A stretch of 64,000 nucleotides of DNA from Paenibacillus ferrarius (GTDB lineage Bacteria > Bacillota > Bacilli > Paenibacillales > NBRC-103111). Below are positions 1-9,572 of this stretch, piece by piece. The notes below the pieces were generated by a model. That model was not told the DNA's origin. It ran no database searches and saw nothing but the letters and a program-made list of their open reading frames with translations. The position numbers and the translations under genes are program-made. Each line of letters begins with the position of its first letter. Positions within the stretch are counted from its first letter, which is position 1. The stretch spans positions 62,001 through 126,000 of the forward strand of contig NZ_MBTG01000019.1 of NCBI RefSeq assembly GCF_002027705.1, in the 5' to 3' direction.

Positions 1-392
1 TTGAATCAAATGGTAAAGCATCGATCCGCTCTTTCGTTGATATGGGGCTTGGTATTGTTAAATCTTCGAAGCATCCTAAAGAAGCAGCTAAATTCATTCA
101 GTATTTGACACTAGGTGAAGGCAATGATGCGTTGAATAATCAGTTCCTGTTCACAAGCAACAAGGTCGGTTCCAAAATTGACGAAACGTTGCTTACTTCT
201 CCAACAGCAAAAGAATCTTATCAAACTCTCGTGAACTTGGTTTCTCAACCTACCGCAGATCGTAATAATAATTCTAAATTCTCCGATGTTGCTGGTGCTG
301 AAATACAAAAGTTTATTTTAAATGGCTTAGATGCTAAAGCAGCTGCTCAAAACATCCAAAAAGAATTTGATACTGGGAAATACCCGAACTAA
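1..392 (+). CDS. Sugar ABC transporter solute-binding protein, C-terminal part
   Basis: The frame is open from base 3, so the gene starts before the window and only about 130 C-terminal residues are present. The text (SSKHPKEAAKFIQYLT, then repeated Asn/Lys-rich helices and a final AAAQNIQKEFD) is typical of the last helices of family 1 extracellular sugar-binding proteins, where a trailing 'A..Q..I....' helix ends the protein. Two ABC permease genes follow on the same strand, so this is the binding component of the same importer. A strong hairpin terminator lies right after the stop, which should leave the binding protein more abundant than the permeases. The substrate cannot be told from this fragment; the downstream glycosidases suggest an oligosaccharide. 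Confidence 0.85.
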   Translation, partial: ESNGKASIRSFVDMGLGIVKSSKHPKEAAKFIQYLTLGEGNDALNNQFLFTSNKVGSKIDETLLTSPTAKESYQTLVNLVSQPTADRNNNSKFSDVAGAEIQKFILNGLDAKAAAQNIQKEFDTGKYPN

Positions 393-411
393 TACCAATA
401 CTCCCTTAGTG

Positions 412-440
412 AAGCCGAACCTGAACTTCGGGTTCGGCTT
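412..440 (+). terminator. Hairpin between binding protein and permease genes
   Basis: AAGCCGAACC (412-421) pairs exactly with GGTTCGGCTT (431-440) around a short loop. The T-run is weak, so partial read-through into the permease genes is likely, a common way to give unequal expression of binding protein and permeases. Confidence 0.75.
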
Positions 441-486
441 TGCTAGTATATTAGAAAAAAATTGAATCGGATGGAAGGTGAGAAGC

Positions 487-1377
487 ATGGGATCCGGTTG
501 GAGAAATCAATTTACGGCATATCTGTACATCCTACCGCTTCTGGTTGTTTTTGCAGTATTTATTGTTTATAGCTTATTTTTCTTGGTTAAAACTAGTTTT
601 ATTAACGGTGATATATCTTTCCTGCACTCTACTTATGTAGGCTTTGATAATTATCGTTTGGTATTGACTGATATTAAGTTTTTTAAATCTATATTGAACA
701 ATATTGTCTTTTCGGCAGCAACGATTCTTATTAGCATGACACTTGGATTCATTATCTCAGTTTTCCTAAGTCAAAAGTTTAAGGGTTCAAAAATTATTCA
801 TGCTCTTTTCTTTATCCCTACGATTATGCCAATGGCTTTAATCGCCACCGTGTTTTCAGGAATGTTAGAGTATAGATTTGGTGCACTCAATCAATTCTTA
901 AATACAATTGGACTGGGATTTCTAGCTCAGCAATGGCTTGGAGATCCAAATTGGGCTTATATTTCTGTAATGGCTGTTGGTATTTTTTTAATTGGAATCC
1001 CAATGATGTATTATAGTGCAGACATAACCACAATTAATCCAAGTGTCCTAGAAGCAGCGGTTTTAGACGGCGCAGGAATGTCACGAATGCTATGGAACAT
1101 CGTATTCCCATTATTAAAAAATGCACATATAACAATTATCATTTCAACGTTGCTTCAGAGCTTTAGAGAGTTTGAAAGAATTTATCTTATGACTGGCGGA
1201 GGGCCTGGCAACAGTACGCAAATTTCTAGTGTATATATGTATAATTTCATTCATTCTGCTGGTTCAAATATAGGTTTTGTCTCAGCGGGATCGGTAGTAT
1301 TGCTATTGGTTGCACTCGTGATCTCATTCTTCCAACTCCGTCTCTACGTTCCTAGCAAGTCTAAAAGGGGGAAATAA
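487..1377 (+). CDS. Sugar ABC transporter permease (MalF/UgpA-like)
   Basis: The 296-residue membrane protein has about six hydrophobic segments. The EAA loop that docks the ATPase is visible around residues 196-215 (VLEAAVLDGAGMSRMLWNIVFP), a hallmark of binding-protein-dependent transport permeases. An ATG at 487 is preferred over the in-frame GTG at 478 because GGAAGG at 472-477 is correctly spaced from it. It is followed after 2 bases by the second permease, so the two form the heterodimeric channel of one carbohydrate importer. No ATPase gene is seen nearby; such CUT1 importers often share a distant MsmX-type ATPase, which is an inference here. Confidence 0.9.
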   Translation: MGSGWRNQFTAYLYILPLLVVFAVFIVYSLFFLVKTSFINGDISFLHSTYVGFDNYRLVLTDIKFFKSILNNIVFSAATILISMTLGFIISVFLSQKFKGSKIIHALFFIPTIMPMALIATVFSGMLEYRFGALNQFLNTIGLGFLAQQWLGDPNWAYISVMAVGIFLIGIPMMYYSADITTINPSVLEAAVLDGAGMSRMLWNIVFPLLKNAHITIIISTLLQSFREFERIYLMTGGGPGNSTQISSVYMYNFIHSAGSNIGFVSAGSVVLLLVALVISFFQLRLYVPSKSKRGK

Positions 1378-1379
1378 TC

Positions 1380-2195
1380 TTGAATACTATCCTGTCTAGT
1401 CGCAAAGAACGAGTTGGTGTTCAGATATTTGTTTTTGCGGTTGCTTTACTTTGGGTATTTCCCATTGTGGTAGCATTAAAAAATTCACTTTCAGTCAATG
1501 GCTTTGCCAATTATACCTATTTATTTACTCACGAAGTTGGCGGAATAAAAATATATAAGCCATTTATAAATTCGGTAGTAGTTGCTGCAGGGGGTACAGC
1601 ACTAATTCTTATCATCGGAACATTATCAGCATTCGCTTTCTCGAAGTTAGTCTTTTTTGGACAAAAATGGCTTTATGGATTCGTACTGATGTGTCTGTCA
1701 ATTCCGGGTGTGGTCGTTCTTGTGCCCTTTTTTTATATACTTAAAGGTGTCCATCTGTACAATACATTGACAGCGGTGATTTTCGCAGAAGTTGTACTTA
1801 CTTTACCATTTGCAGTATTAATGCTTCGAAATTTTTTTGATAATTTACCAAATGAGTTAATGGAATCGGCACATATGGATGGAGCTACATCATTCCAGAC
1901 ATTTCTCCACATCTATCTGCCATTAGCTAGACCGGCACTAATTAACCTTGGTGTTTTATGCACAGTTTGGTCGTTTCAAGATTACTTGCTTCCACTTATG
2001 TTTACAACAAAATCTTCGTTAATGACTGCAACAGTTGCCATTAGTTCTTTCAAAAGTAATTTCGGATTCAATCCCGCTGATCAAGGTAGATTCTATGCAG
2101 CATTAGTTCTTCTGGGATTACCGGCATTGTTCATATTTATTCTCGCTCAGCGTTACATTACTAACGGAATAACTTCAGGAGCAGTAAAAGACTAG
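1380..2195 (+). CDS. Sugar ABC transporter permease (MalG-like)
   Basis: The 271-residue inner-membrane protein belongs to the MalG/LacG branch. It has an N-terminal membrane segment, a periplasmic-side loop and the EAA motif near residues 160-180 (ELMESAHMDGATSFQTFLHIYLP). The start is TTG at 1380, supported by AAAGGGGGA just upstream inside the end of the preceding permease gene. It works with the upstream permease and binding protein. The beta-helix enzyme gene starts 28 bases after its stop and is probably cotranscribed. Confidence 0.9.
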   Translation: MNTILSSRKERVGVQIFVFAVALLWVFPIVVALKNSLSVNGFANYTYLFTHEVGGIKIYKPFINSVVVAAGGTALILIIGTLSAFAFSKLVFFGQKWLYGFVLMCLSIPGVVVLVPFFYILKGVHLYNTLTAVIFAEVVLTLPFAVLMLRNFFDNLPNELMESAHMDGATSFQTFLHIYLPLARPALINLGVLCTVWSFQDYLLPLMFTTKSSLMTATVAISSFKSNFGFNPADQGRFYAALVLLGLPALFIFILAQRYITNGITSGAVKD

Positions 2196-2222
2196 TTTTT
2201 ACATCTAGAAAGAAGGGGAAAA

Positions 2223-4337
2223 ATGATGCCATTTTATATATCTCCTGCAGGAGACGACGCCAATCCGGGTACAGAACAACTCCCATTTGCAACGTTTCAG
2301 CAAGCGCAGCGGGCTGCTCGGAATTATCGTGTAACTAATGGGATGAAAGATCAAGTAGTGCAAGTTGTAGTTCGTGGGGGAACCTATTATTTACATGAAA
2401 CATTAACACTAACAGAAGAAGACTCATTTACTTCTTTTTCCACTTACTCTGAAGAGCATGCAATAGTAAGTGGGGGGAGAAAGCTTAACGTGGCTTGGAG
2501 ACCCTACCGTGATGGGATTTTTGTTGCTGAAGTACCCGAAATCCTAAAAGAGCAATTGCAGTTCACTCAGTTATTTGTAAATGGTAAACGACAAATTCGT
2601 GCACGCTACCCTAAGTATGATCCGTCTATTCCTGGGGTAAGTGGATACACATATCCTGCTGATTGTAAGTTGCAGTGGCCACATCGAGAAATGAAGTTCG
2701 ACCCTCAAAAGTTTACAGACAAGAGATGGAGTAAACCTGAAGAGGCAGAACTTCATATTTTCGGAAAAAATTACTGGGGAAATTTACAATGGAAAATTAA
2801 AGCGATTGAATGGGAAAACCATACCATTGCCTTTGGAAAAGGCGGCTTTCAAATAAATGATGTGATGCAAGGGGAAGATGCAACGGGTATTGACCAGCAC
2901 TCACGTTTCTTTATAGAGAATGTATTTGAAGAGCTGGATAGTCCAGGGGAGTGGTATGCTGACTTTCAGAACGGCTTATTATATTACTATCCTTTACCTG
3001 AATTAAATTTGGAGGATGCGATTTTTGAGGTCCCTCAATTACAGAGATTAATCGAAATTAGAGGAACTCAAGAAACTCCTGTAGTAAATATCGGATTTAA
3101 TGGATTTCATTTTACACATACGACTACAACTTATTTGGAAAAATATGAAGCACCTTCGCTTGGGGACTGGTCCATTCATCGTGGTGGAGCAGTGTACATG
3201 GAAGGAGCAGAAAAATGCAGTATCGAGTTTTGCCGATTTGATGCAGTTGGAGGAAACGCTATCTTCATAAGCGATTTCAACCGAGATCATCGAATATATG
3301 GATGTTTAATTACGGATGCAGGTGAAAGTGCAATCTGTCTTGTTGGTTCAAAACATCTAACAATGGGAAGCCAACATGCGTACCCTGCCAACGTACTAGT
3401 AGCTAATAATGAAATTAATAATATTGGTTATTATGGCAAGCAAACAGCTGGAGTATTTATTTCAGTAGGACGAAATCATACGATTGCTCATAATCATATT
3501 CACCACATTCCAAGAGCTGCGATTTGTATTAACGATGGAACCTGGGGGGGCCACGTTATTGAATATAACGATATCCACAATACCGTACAAGAAACAGGTG
3601 ATCATGGTCCGTTTAATTCTTGGGGAAGAGATCGATTTTGGTGTTTGGAACAATCACATGGCCCAGCTTCACACTGTGCAGGAGATGTTAAAAAAGATGC
3701 GCGCGAAGTTGTAACAATTCGAAACAATAGATTTGTTGACAATAGTGGCTGGGGCATTGATCTTGATGATGGCTCATCACATTATCACATTCATCATAAT
3801 GTGTGTATTGGGATAAGTATTAAATTGCGTGAAGGCGACTATCGCTTAGTTGAAAATAATATTTTCTATCACCCAGCGAATCCTCCAGGTATCCATATCG
3901 GTTACGAGCATAATCATGATCGTTTCTTGCGGAATATTATTGTTGCACATTCGAATGCTGACAATCCTGAAGTAGATATTAATTTCGAAAAAGGGGAGTC
4001 TAGAGGAAAACTTTACGAGTTTATTGGTCCCCCTCTAGAAAGCAGATGGGTGGAGGAGCTAGACTATAATATTTTCTTTAACGATCTGGGCTACTTTAAG
4101 GCAACTGTACATTTTAGACCCTTAGGTAGCCGTACCGAACACTATAGCATTGATGAATGGAAATCATTAGGCTGGGATAGACATTCGGTATTTGCAGATC
4201 CATTATTTACAGATCCCGAGCAGGGGGACTTTTCGCTGAAGGAAGGTTCACCAGCATTAAAACTTGGTTTCAGTGAAATTGATCTGTCAAAAGTAGGGCT
4301 TCTACCTGATTTTCAAGCTCATTACTTATCAAAATAA
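2223..4337 (+). CDS. Right-handed beta-helix carbohydrate-active protein (GH141-like)
   Basis: A 704-residue protein without a signal peptide, so it probably acts in the cytoplasm on imported oligosaccharides. The N-terminus (FYISPAGDDANPGTEQLPF) is the standard opening of parallel beta-helix glycosidases and lyases such as GH141 or GH120, and the middle (residues about 290-580) is rich in repeating N-x-I/F-x-x-N turns and histidines typical of PbH1 coils. The family assignment to GH141 is a guess from overall layout. Start is the first of two ATG codons, 2223 or 2226, behind AGAAGGGG. It sits at the end of the transporter operon and is followed by a terminator. Confidence 0.75.
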   Translation: MMPFYISPAGDDANPGTEQLPFATFQQAQRAARNYRVTNGMKDQVVQVVVRGGTYYLHETLTLTEEDSFTSFSTYSEEHAIVSGGRKLNVAWRPYRDGIFVAEVPEILKEQLQFTQLFVNGKRQIRARYPKYDPSIPGVSGYTYPADCKLQWPHREMKFDPQKFTDKRWSKPEEAELHIFGKNYWGNLQWKIKAIEWENHTIAFGKGGFQINDVMQGEDATGIDQHSRFFIENVFEELDSPGEWYADFQNGLLYYYPLPELNLEDAIFEVPQLQRLIEIRGTQETPVVNIGFNGFHFTHTTTTYLEKYEAPSLGDWSIHRGGAVYMEGAEKCSIEFCRFDAVGGNAIFISDFNRDHRIYGCLITDAGESAICLVGSKHLTMGSQHAYPANVLVANNEINNIGYYGKQTAGVFISVGRNHTIAHNHIHHIPRAAICINDGTWGGHVIEYNDIHNTVQETGDHGPFNSWGRDRFWCLEQSHGPASHCAGDVKKDAREVVTIRNNRFVDNSGWGIDLDDGSSHYHIHHNVCIGISIKLREGDYRLVENNIFYHPANPPGIHIGYEHNHDRFLRNIIVAHSNADNPEVDINFEKGESRGKLYEFIGPPLESRWVEELDYNIFFNDLGYFKATVHFRPLGSRTEHYSIDEWKSLGWDRHSVFADPLFTDPEQGDFSLKEGSPALKLGFSEIDLSKVGLLPDFQAHYLSK

Positions 4338-4414
4338 TAGTTCGCTTTCAAAGTTATTAATCAAAGCAGAGAAGCAAATATTAATACTTCATGACTAAAT
4401 AGTTATGTATCTTA

Positions 4415-4441
4415 AAGGAAGAGGCGGTCAGTCTCTTCCTT
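4415..4441 (+). terminator. Terminator of the ABC transporter/beta-helix operon
   Basis: AAGGAAGAG (4415-4423) pairs perfectly with CTCTTCCTT (4433-4441). It lies 78 bases after the beta-helix stop codon. Confidence 0.7.
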
Positions 4442-4535
4442 GCTTCAAGTAGAAATGAATTCTGTAAATATTCTATATCCAGATCCGTAGTTTGTTTATG
4501 TTCAATTCAATTATTATTTGATATGTTTATGAATG

Positions 4536-4549
4536 TGATAGCGCTTACT
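4536..4549 (+). promoter_or_regulatory. Possible imperfect cre (CcpA) site
   Basis: TGATAGCGCTTACT fits the cre consensus TGNNARCGNWWWCA except for the final base. A better site lies 137 bases downstream, so this may be an auxiliary site. Confidence 0.4.
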
Positions 4550-4672
4550 TTAGAAGGGCAGCAAAATGTATTAGAAACATTCACGATCATCAAAGTTCAT
4601 AAATGTATAAACACAATGAATAAGTATTCTGCTTTATCCAATAATTAAAACAGCTATAGGGCATCAAGTATT

Positions 4673-4686
4673 TGTAAACGCTGTCA
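4673..4686 (+). promoter_or_regulatory. Consensus cre (CcpA) site
   Basis: TGTAAACGCTGTCA matches the B. subtilis consensus TGWAANCGNTNWCA at every position. It is 150 bases upstream of the secreted glycosidase start. Catabolite repression by CcpA with HPr-Ser-P is the expected role for a polysaccharide-degrading enzyme. Confidence 0.65.
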
Positions 4687-4836
4687 TAAATATTGGAACT
4701 GGGTTTCAGGCACTTTTGCTGAATTAGTAGAGAAACCTTCATAGGGGGTGAAAGGATCCAATTGAAATCAATTAAGTTAGTTTTCTGATTTAATGTAGTG
4801 TCTAATTATTATTTATACTTGGAGAGGATGGTTAAA

Positions 4837-6810
4837 TTGAAAAGATTTAGGTTGAAAAAATGGATGGTCATGAGTTTAATTGCGCTAATGATGAGTTTGA
4901 GTTTGTTGGGGGGATTCCCTGGAAAGTCCAAAGTTGCCTACGCAGATCAACTCACCGATTTAACATCATTTTATACGGCTATGGATCATTCAAAAGGATG
5001 GGTAGATCTTTCATCTAATAACATTTCATATTTAATAGCAGATCAGGCCAACCTTAGTAGTGGATTGACAGTAACTGATCTTGATGGTGGAAAGCCATAT
5101 AAAGGTAAAAAAGTGACAGACTGGAGTTCTGCTGCTCAACAATTTTCATGGACCGTAAAATCGACGATTGCCAGCAATTATTATGTCGATGCTTTAATTA
5201 ATGGAAGCAGTGGTGTCGTTGTACAAGTAAGTAATGGCTCGAGTAACGCGAGTTACACGATTGGGAGCAATGGATGGGATAAACTCAGATTGGGCCAGAT
5301 TTCAATCCCGGTTGGTACATCAACGGTAACAATTAAAGCTCTCTCAGGTTCAATTAATATGCAGTTGAAGTCACTAGAGTTAATTCCATCTGGCTCCTTA
5401 ACTGCTATTCAAACAAGCATTGCGAATAGTAAATCTAAAGCGACTTGGATGACGAGTAGCCCGGTTGGCGTAATGTATCAATGGGGACAATGGGGCAGTA
5501 ATCCTGATGGAACACAACCTTCGTGGCCGACGCCTTACGCCAATTTTGATTATAATGCTTTTGCTGATCGAGTGGCGAATATGGGAGCGGATTTCGTCGT
5601 TTGGTCGATTACCTGGACGTCTTATTATGTGCCGGCGCCTATTACTTCAATAGATAATGTACTAACGGGAAGAACAAGTAGCGTAGATTATTTGGACAAG
5701 ATGCTGACTGCATTAAAGAACAAAGGAATTCGAGTCATGTTCTACTATCATACTGGACATGACAGTAATCCGAACTTAAACTGGTGGAACAATTTCTGGA
5801 CTGTATCACCAAACGGTAATTATGCTAGAAAAGAGTCGGCGATTAACAAGTGGCAAAACATTGTAGCAGAGATTGGTAATCGCTACGGGACAAAATTGGA
5901 CGGCTGGATGTTTGATGACGGTGCACTTTATTATCCTGCGCCATATGAAAGTTTGACTGCATCCGCGAGAGCAGGGAATTCCGATCGTCTAGTTTCTTTC
6001 AATTCCTCGTATGTGTTTGATGCCGGACCACGCTTAACAGATTACGAAGATTACTTTTTTGGCGAAGGTAACTCGGGGGATCTCTTTGATTCAGCGATAT
6101 CAAATGGTAAATATACTTCTGGTCCTTTCAAAGGTGAATTCGCGTTTGGTAACTTCCAGACGGAAGCTGGTGACTGGGGAGTTCGTACTGGTGATACTTC
6201 ACCAATTACGACGACTATGTCATTTGATACCTTTAACTCAACTGCTACTAAAGCTAAGGATACTAAACAAGCAATGGCTTATAATATGCGAATGTGGACA
6301 AATATGGGTCAAAGCCAGACCTCTATCGATAGATTCACGGCTGCCTCAGCTGCCGCTCATTCAAGCGGAGGTGTCACAACTATTGACCCGACTAAATGGT
6401 ATAAAATTCAATCTAAGTCTAACCCTAACTATGTACTTGATATCAGCACAGTGAACAACGGCGGTAGAGCTCAAGTCGGGCAATATGTTGGAAATGACCG
6501 GCAACAATTTAAATTTATTGACGTTGGCGGTGGGTATTATCGAATTGCCGTAAGAAACAATACAAACTATGGAATTGATGTAAGTGGGACTCCAGCTAAC
6601 GGAACCGTTACTCAATCATGGGAGTATGTGGGTAATGACCGTCAGCAATTCCTTTTAACTAATGTTGGTGATTCAAACTTTAAAATTGCGGTAAGGAACA
6701 ATCCATCTTATGTAATCGATGTTGATGAACCCGCAAACGGTGTGCAACTCAAAACGTGGCAGTATGTAGGTAATAACCGACAGCAGTGGCAACTTGTTGA
6801 GGTACAATAA
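4837..6810 (+). CDS. Secreted glycosidase, alpha-L-fucosidase-like, with ricin-type lectin domain
   Basis: A 657-residue exported protein. A basic N-terminus and a long hydrophobic run ending near AYADQ form a signal peptide. Residues about 45-190 look like a carbohydrate-binding beta-sandwich. Residues about 215-500 resemble a GH29-type alpha-L-fucosidase barrel, with GWMFDDG a candidate for the nucleophile Asp region. Residues about 515-657 form a ricin-B beta-trefoil, with three RQQF/RQQW repeats (the QxW signature). The start is TTG at 4837, because GGAGAGG at 4821-4827 is well spaced from it, whereas ATG 4828 abuts the RBS. It lies downstream of a consensus cre site, so it is probably glucose-repressed. 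The exact GH family is uncertain. Confidence 0.7.
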   Translation: MKRFRLKKWMVMSLIALMMSLSLLGGFPGKSKVAYADQLTDLTSFYTAMDHSKGWVDLSSNNISYLIADQANLSSGLTVTDLDGGKPYKGKKVTDWSSAAQQFSWTVKSTIASNYYVDALINGSSGVVVQVSNGSSNASYTIGSNGWDKLRLGQISIPVGTSTVTIKALSGSINMQLKSLELIPSGSLTAIQTSIANSKSKATWMTSSPVGVMYQWGQWGSNPDGTQPSWPTPYANFDYNAFADRVANMGADFVVWSITWTSYYVPAPITSIDNVLTGRTSSVDYLDKMLTALKNKGIRVMFYYHTGHDSNPNLNWWNNFWTVSPNGNYARKESAINKWQNIVAEIGNRYGTKLDGWMFDDGALYYPAPYESLTASARAGNSDRLVSFNSSYVFDAGPRLTDYEDYFFGEGNSGDLFDSAISNGKYTSGPFKGEFAFGNFQTEAGDWGVRTGDTSPITTTMSFDTFNSTATKAKDTKQAMAYNMRMWTNMGQSQTSIDRFTAASAAAHSSGGVTTIDPTKWYKIQSKSNPNYVLDISTVNNGGRAQVGQYVGNDRQQFKFIDVGGGYYRIAVRNNTNYGIDVSGTPANGTVTQSWEYVGNDRQQFLLTNVGDSNFKIAVRNNPSYVIDVDEPANGVQLKTWQYVGNNRQQWQLVEVQ

Positions 6811-6998
6811 TTTTAAATTTAGAAACTATATTCAATAATTAACTTAAATCAACCTATTATTGGTTTGTAGAAAAAGACGGCGTGTACTCTCTCATTTCGG
6901 GAGTATAGGAGGAGAGTATAAAATCACTAGATTCCATGAATATTTTTTAATAGAGCCACATATAATTACCATTAACAATGGAATTGAAAGGTGGGCCT

Positions 6999-8078
6999 AT
7001 GAATAAATTGTCTTGGTTTATACTAATGTGTCTGGTTTGTGGGACAGTTGTTCTTGCTAGTATTATTATCAGGCAATCTAATCAAAGCAGTGAGGCAGTA
7101 AGAAAGCCGATTGATATTCCTACACTTAGCCAAGAAAGTGTAGGAATAAAGCAAGATGCAGTTGATCAAAAAAAAGAATCAAAGACACTCTTAACTGGTG
7201 TTAAGACCGAAACACTTATGAAAAATAGACCTTTCATGGTAATGGTGAATAATCATCCATCAGCACGGCCTCAATCGGGATTAAGCAGTGCTGATATTAT
7301 ATACGAGATCTTAGCTGAGGGAGAAATAACAAGACTTCTTGCTATTTTTCAAAGTGAAGAAGTCCAGGGTTCTATTGGTCCAGTTCGGAGTATTAGACCT
7401 TACTTCATTGATTTAGCTATGAGTTATGATGCTATCCCTATCCATGCAGGGGGAAGTCCAGACGCTTATAATATTCTGTCTAATCAATCTATTCAAAGTT
7501 TAGATGAGATTACAAATGCTGGGCCTTTCTTTTGGCGTGAGAGTTTTCGTAAAGCCCCACACAATTTATATACAAGCTTTAAGAATATAGAAGAGGGAAT
7601 TGATAAGAAGGGGTATCGCAATCAAATTCATGAAAAATCAATCTACACATTCTTGCTTAACAAAAGTAACGATATTGGAGAACGTGTGTCTTTATTTAAT
7701 GTTACTTTTTTAATTGAAGATTACAAAGTAACCTATCAGTATGATGCTAACAGTAACAAATATCTCAGATCAATAAACGGAGTCCCTCATGTGGACATGA
7801 ATAACAATGAACAATTAACGGCAAGTAATGTTGTAGTACTTGGGACAGACCATAAGGTGCTTGATAATGAGGGCCGACTTCAAGTAAAACTAATGGATAG
7901 TGGGCCTGCATTACTATATCAGAATGGAATTATGAAGAAAGTCGAGTGGAAAAGAGACCAGATTAATACTCCAATTCGATTGTACGAACAAGGGCAGGAA
8001 ATTGCTTTTGTACCTGGAAAAATACACTTTTTAATTGTTCCTACAAAGCCAACATTTGAGGCACATATTACATATTAA
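6999..8078 (+). CDS. yerB: YerB-like DUF3048 protein, membrane-anchored
   Basis: A 359-residue protein with a single N-terminal membrane segment (WFILMCLVCGTVVLASI) and an extracellular DUF3048 domain. The family signature is clear: MVMVNNHPSARPQSGLSSAD, EGEITRLLAIF and GSIGPVRSIRPYFIDLA. YerB proteins are cell-surface proteins of unknown biochemical role; in B. subtilis yerB neighbours yerC, as here, with one gene between them. ATG 6999 is preferred to an upstream in-frame start because GAAAGGTGGG is properly placed. A clean lipobox is not visible, so it may be a plain membrane anchor. Confidence 0.85.
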   Translation: MNKLSWFILMCLVCGTVVLASIIIRQSNQSSEAVRKPIDIPTLSQESVGIKQDAVDQKKESKTLLTGVKTETLMKNRPFMVMVNNHPSARPQSGLSSADIIYEILAEGEITRLLAIFQSEEVQGSIGPVRSIRPYFIDLAMSYDAIPIHAGGSPDAYNILSNQSIQSLDEITNAGPFFWRESFRKAPHNLYTSFKNIEEGIDKKGYRNQIHEKSIYTFLLNKSNDIGERVSLFNVTFLIEDYKVTYQYDANSNKYLRSINGVPHVDMNNNEQLTASNVVVLGTDHKVLDNEGRLQVKLMDSGPALLYQNGIMKKVEWKRDQINTPIRLYEQGQEIAFVPGKIHFLIVPTKPTFEAHITY

Positions 8079-8155
8079 AATAAAAGAGACATTGAATTTG
8101 TGAAAAGCCCACAAACTTTAAATATTTATGAATAGAACTCAAAATAAGGCGACAG

Positions 8156-8199
8156 AAAGCCGCCTCGCTTGGTTGACAGCCAAGACGGGGCGGCTTTTT
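8156..8199. terminator. Terminator after yerB
   Basis: AAAGCCGCC (8156-8164) and GGCGGCTTT (8189-8197) form the outer stem, CTTGG/CCAAG an inner stem, and a T-run follows on the plus strand. It lies between convergent genes and may serve both. Confidence 0.8.
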
Positions 8200-8239
8200 G
8201 CACGCTTGTAGGTTGTATGTTAGCTAAAAACAGTTCATC

Positions 8240-8896
8240 TTACTTGCGTTTGCGTTTCGTTGAACCGCCGACTTTGGAACGGGAACCGCCTTGTTTGCCA
8301 CGAGCAGCACCTGATTTCTTGCGCCGTTTGCGCTTCGGTTTGAATATTTCCTCTACTTCTTTGGAGGAGTTCACCTTGCCTTTACCTATTGAGGCGAACA
8401 GCGTCTTCACCATGGGAGCCATTTGCTGGAAGGTATTCATGAACTTCTGCACCTTGCCCATCGAGCCGATGATGCCGTCGATCCCGCCCATACGCTCCAC
8501 AAATCCGGCGATTTGCTTCAAATTCAAGCCGCTCAGCGGGTTAGACGAACCGCCTGCTGCTCCACCCCCGCCACCTAGAAGGTTGCTGAGGAAATTACCG
8601 CCTCCACTACCTCCGCCAGTGCCGCTAGCGGGAGCGCCGCCACCGAAGAATCCGCCGCCAGCGTTACCGCCAGGAGCGCCTCCGCCAAAAAATCCACCAG
8701 CGTTGCCGCCAGGGGCACCCCCGCCAAAGAATCCACCGCCACCTCCTTCAAAAGGAACAGGAAATCCGCCACCGCCTAAACCTGGATATTGCCCTAAGCC
8801 GCCATCCCCCAGTTGGGCTGGTAAAGTAGTTAAGCTCCTTGTATGGACTTCAGGACGCTGACCGCCATTGCCAATGATGTGTCTTGGATTATTCAC
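8240..8896 (-). CDS. Glycine-rich VrrA/YqfQ-like protein
   Basis: A 218-residue protein. An N-terminal linker is followed by a Gly/Phe-rich repetitive region of GGGFFGGGAPGGNAGG-type units (residues about 35-115). A conserved helical segment follows (NPLSGLNLKQIAGFVERMGG through QQMAPMVKTLF), then a strongly basic Lys/Arg-rich tail. The helical segment matches my memory of the YqfQ/VrrA family, whose function is unknown. The start is a GTG at 8896 without a strong RBS. The opposite strand is also open but gives only a proline-rich shadow. The repeats are in-frame multiples of about 12-15 codons, so length polymorphism between strains is likely. Confidence 0.65.
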   Translation of the reverse strand: MNNPRHIIGNGGQRPEVHTRSLTTLPAQLGDGGLGQYPGLGGGGFPVPFEGGGGGFFGGGAPGGNAGGFFGGGAPGGNAGGGFFGGGAPASGTGGGSGGGNFLSNLLGGGGGAAGGSSNPLSGLNLKQIAGFVERMGGIDGIIGSMGKVQKFMNTFQQMAPMVKTLFASIGKGKVNSSKEVEEIFKPKRKRRKKSGAARGKQGGSRSKVGGSTKRKRK

Positions 8897-9134
8897 TAGA
8901 ATTCACGACCCTTTTTATCAGATTTGTCTCCTACAGGATATGTCACTTGCCTACTATTGGTATGGACGAATGTCACGGGTCTGGATATTTGTCACAATTT
9001 AACTCATTAACGCATAGAATTTTTACCGTTTCGCAATCCTAAAGGCAGGATTTATTCTCGGCGTGTCGAAAGTTACACAGGGAGCTTACTGATTTCAGAA
9101 GCCAAATTGCTTTTCTACCGGGAGTTGACAACGT

Positions 9135-9425
9135 ATGCAATTAAAAAAATTAAACGATAAAGCCATAGACCAGCTTTTTGAAGCCATCTTGACGCTTAAG
9201 GATATAGAGGAGTGTTACGTCTTTTTTGATGACCTGTGCACAGTCAATGAGATTCAGTCGCTGTCCCAGCGCCTCGAAGTTGCTCGCATGCTGCGCAAAG
9301 GCTGCACGTATAACCAGATCGAAGCCGAAACAGGGGCGTCTACCGCGACCATTTCTCGGGTCAAAAGATGCTTGAACTACGGCAACGACGGCTACGTGCT
9401 GACGCTGGATCGTCTAGGTCGATAA
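9135..9425 (+). CDS. yerC: YerC/YecD family TrpR-like DNA-binding protein
   Basis: A 96-residue helix-turn-helix protein of the TrpR-related YerC/YecD family. The recognition region is RLEVARMLRKGCTYNQIEAETGASTATISRVKRCL, followed by the family ending NYGNDGYVLTLDRL. A role as a small transcriptional regulator is inferred from the fold; targets are not known. The gene stands alone between a minus-strand gene and the chelatase gene. Confidence 0.9.
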   Translation: MQLKKLNDKAIDQLFEAILTLKDIEECYVFFDDLCTVNEIQSLSQRLEVARMLRKGCTYNQIEAETGASTATISRVKRCLNYGNDGYVLTLDRLGR

Positions 9426-9572
9426 GCAAGGTTTGGCAAATAGGGTCAGAATCCTGTGTTACCATGTGTAATGCGGGATTTTTCCTGTTTCACCAAGGGT
9501 TCAATTGACATGTGCGAACACATTAGTTAGCATAGGATTGTATGCAGGGTTAGAACGGGTGGGAAAAATAGC

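Larger units (their letters stand above)
4338..4836. other. Regulatory gap between the transporter operon and the secreted glycosidase
   Basis: About 500 bases with no convincing gene. It holds the operon terminator (4415-4441) and two cre-like CcpA sites (listed separately). The remainder is AT-rich and presumably contains the glycosidase promoter, which could not be placed with confidence. Confidence 0.7.

Noticed and set aside
6892..6919. Inverted repeat ACTCTC/GAGAGT after the secreted glycosidase gene as a terminator
   Set aside because: No T-run follows and the loop is irregular; may be a small stem but not a supported terminator.
8169..8861. Plus-strand proline-rich open frame of 230 codons
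   Set aside because: It is the antisense of the Gly-rich repeats of the VrrA/YqfQ-like gene; no RBS, and the minus-strand product has a conserved helical segment.
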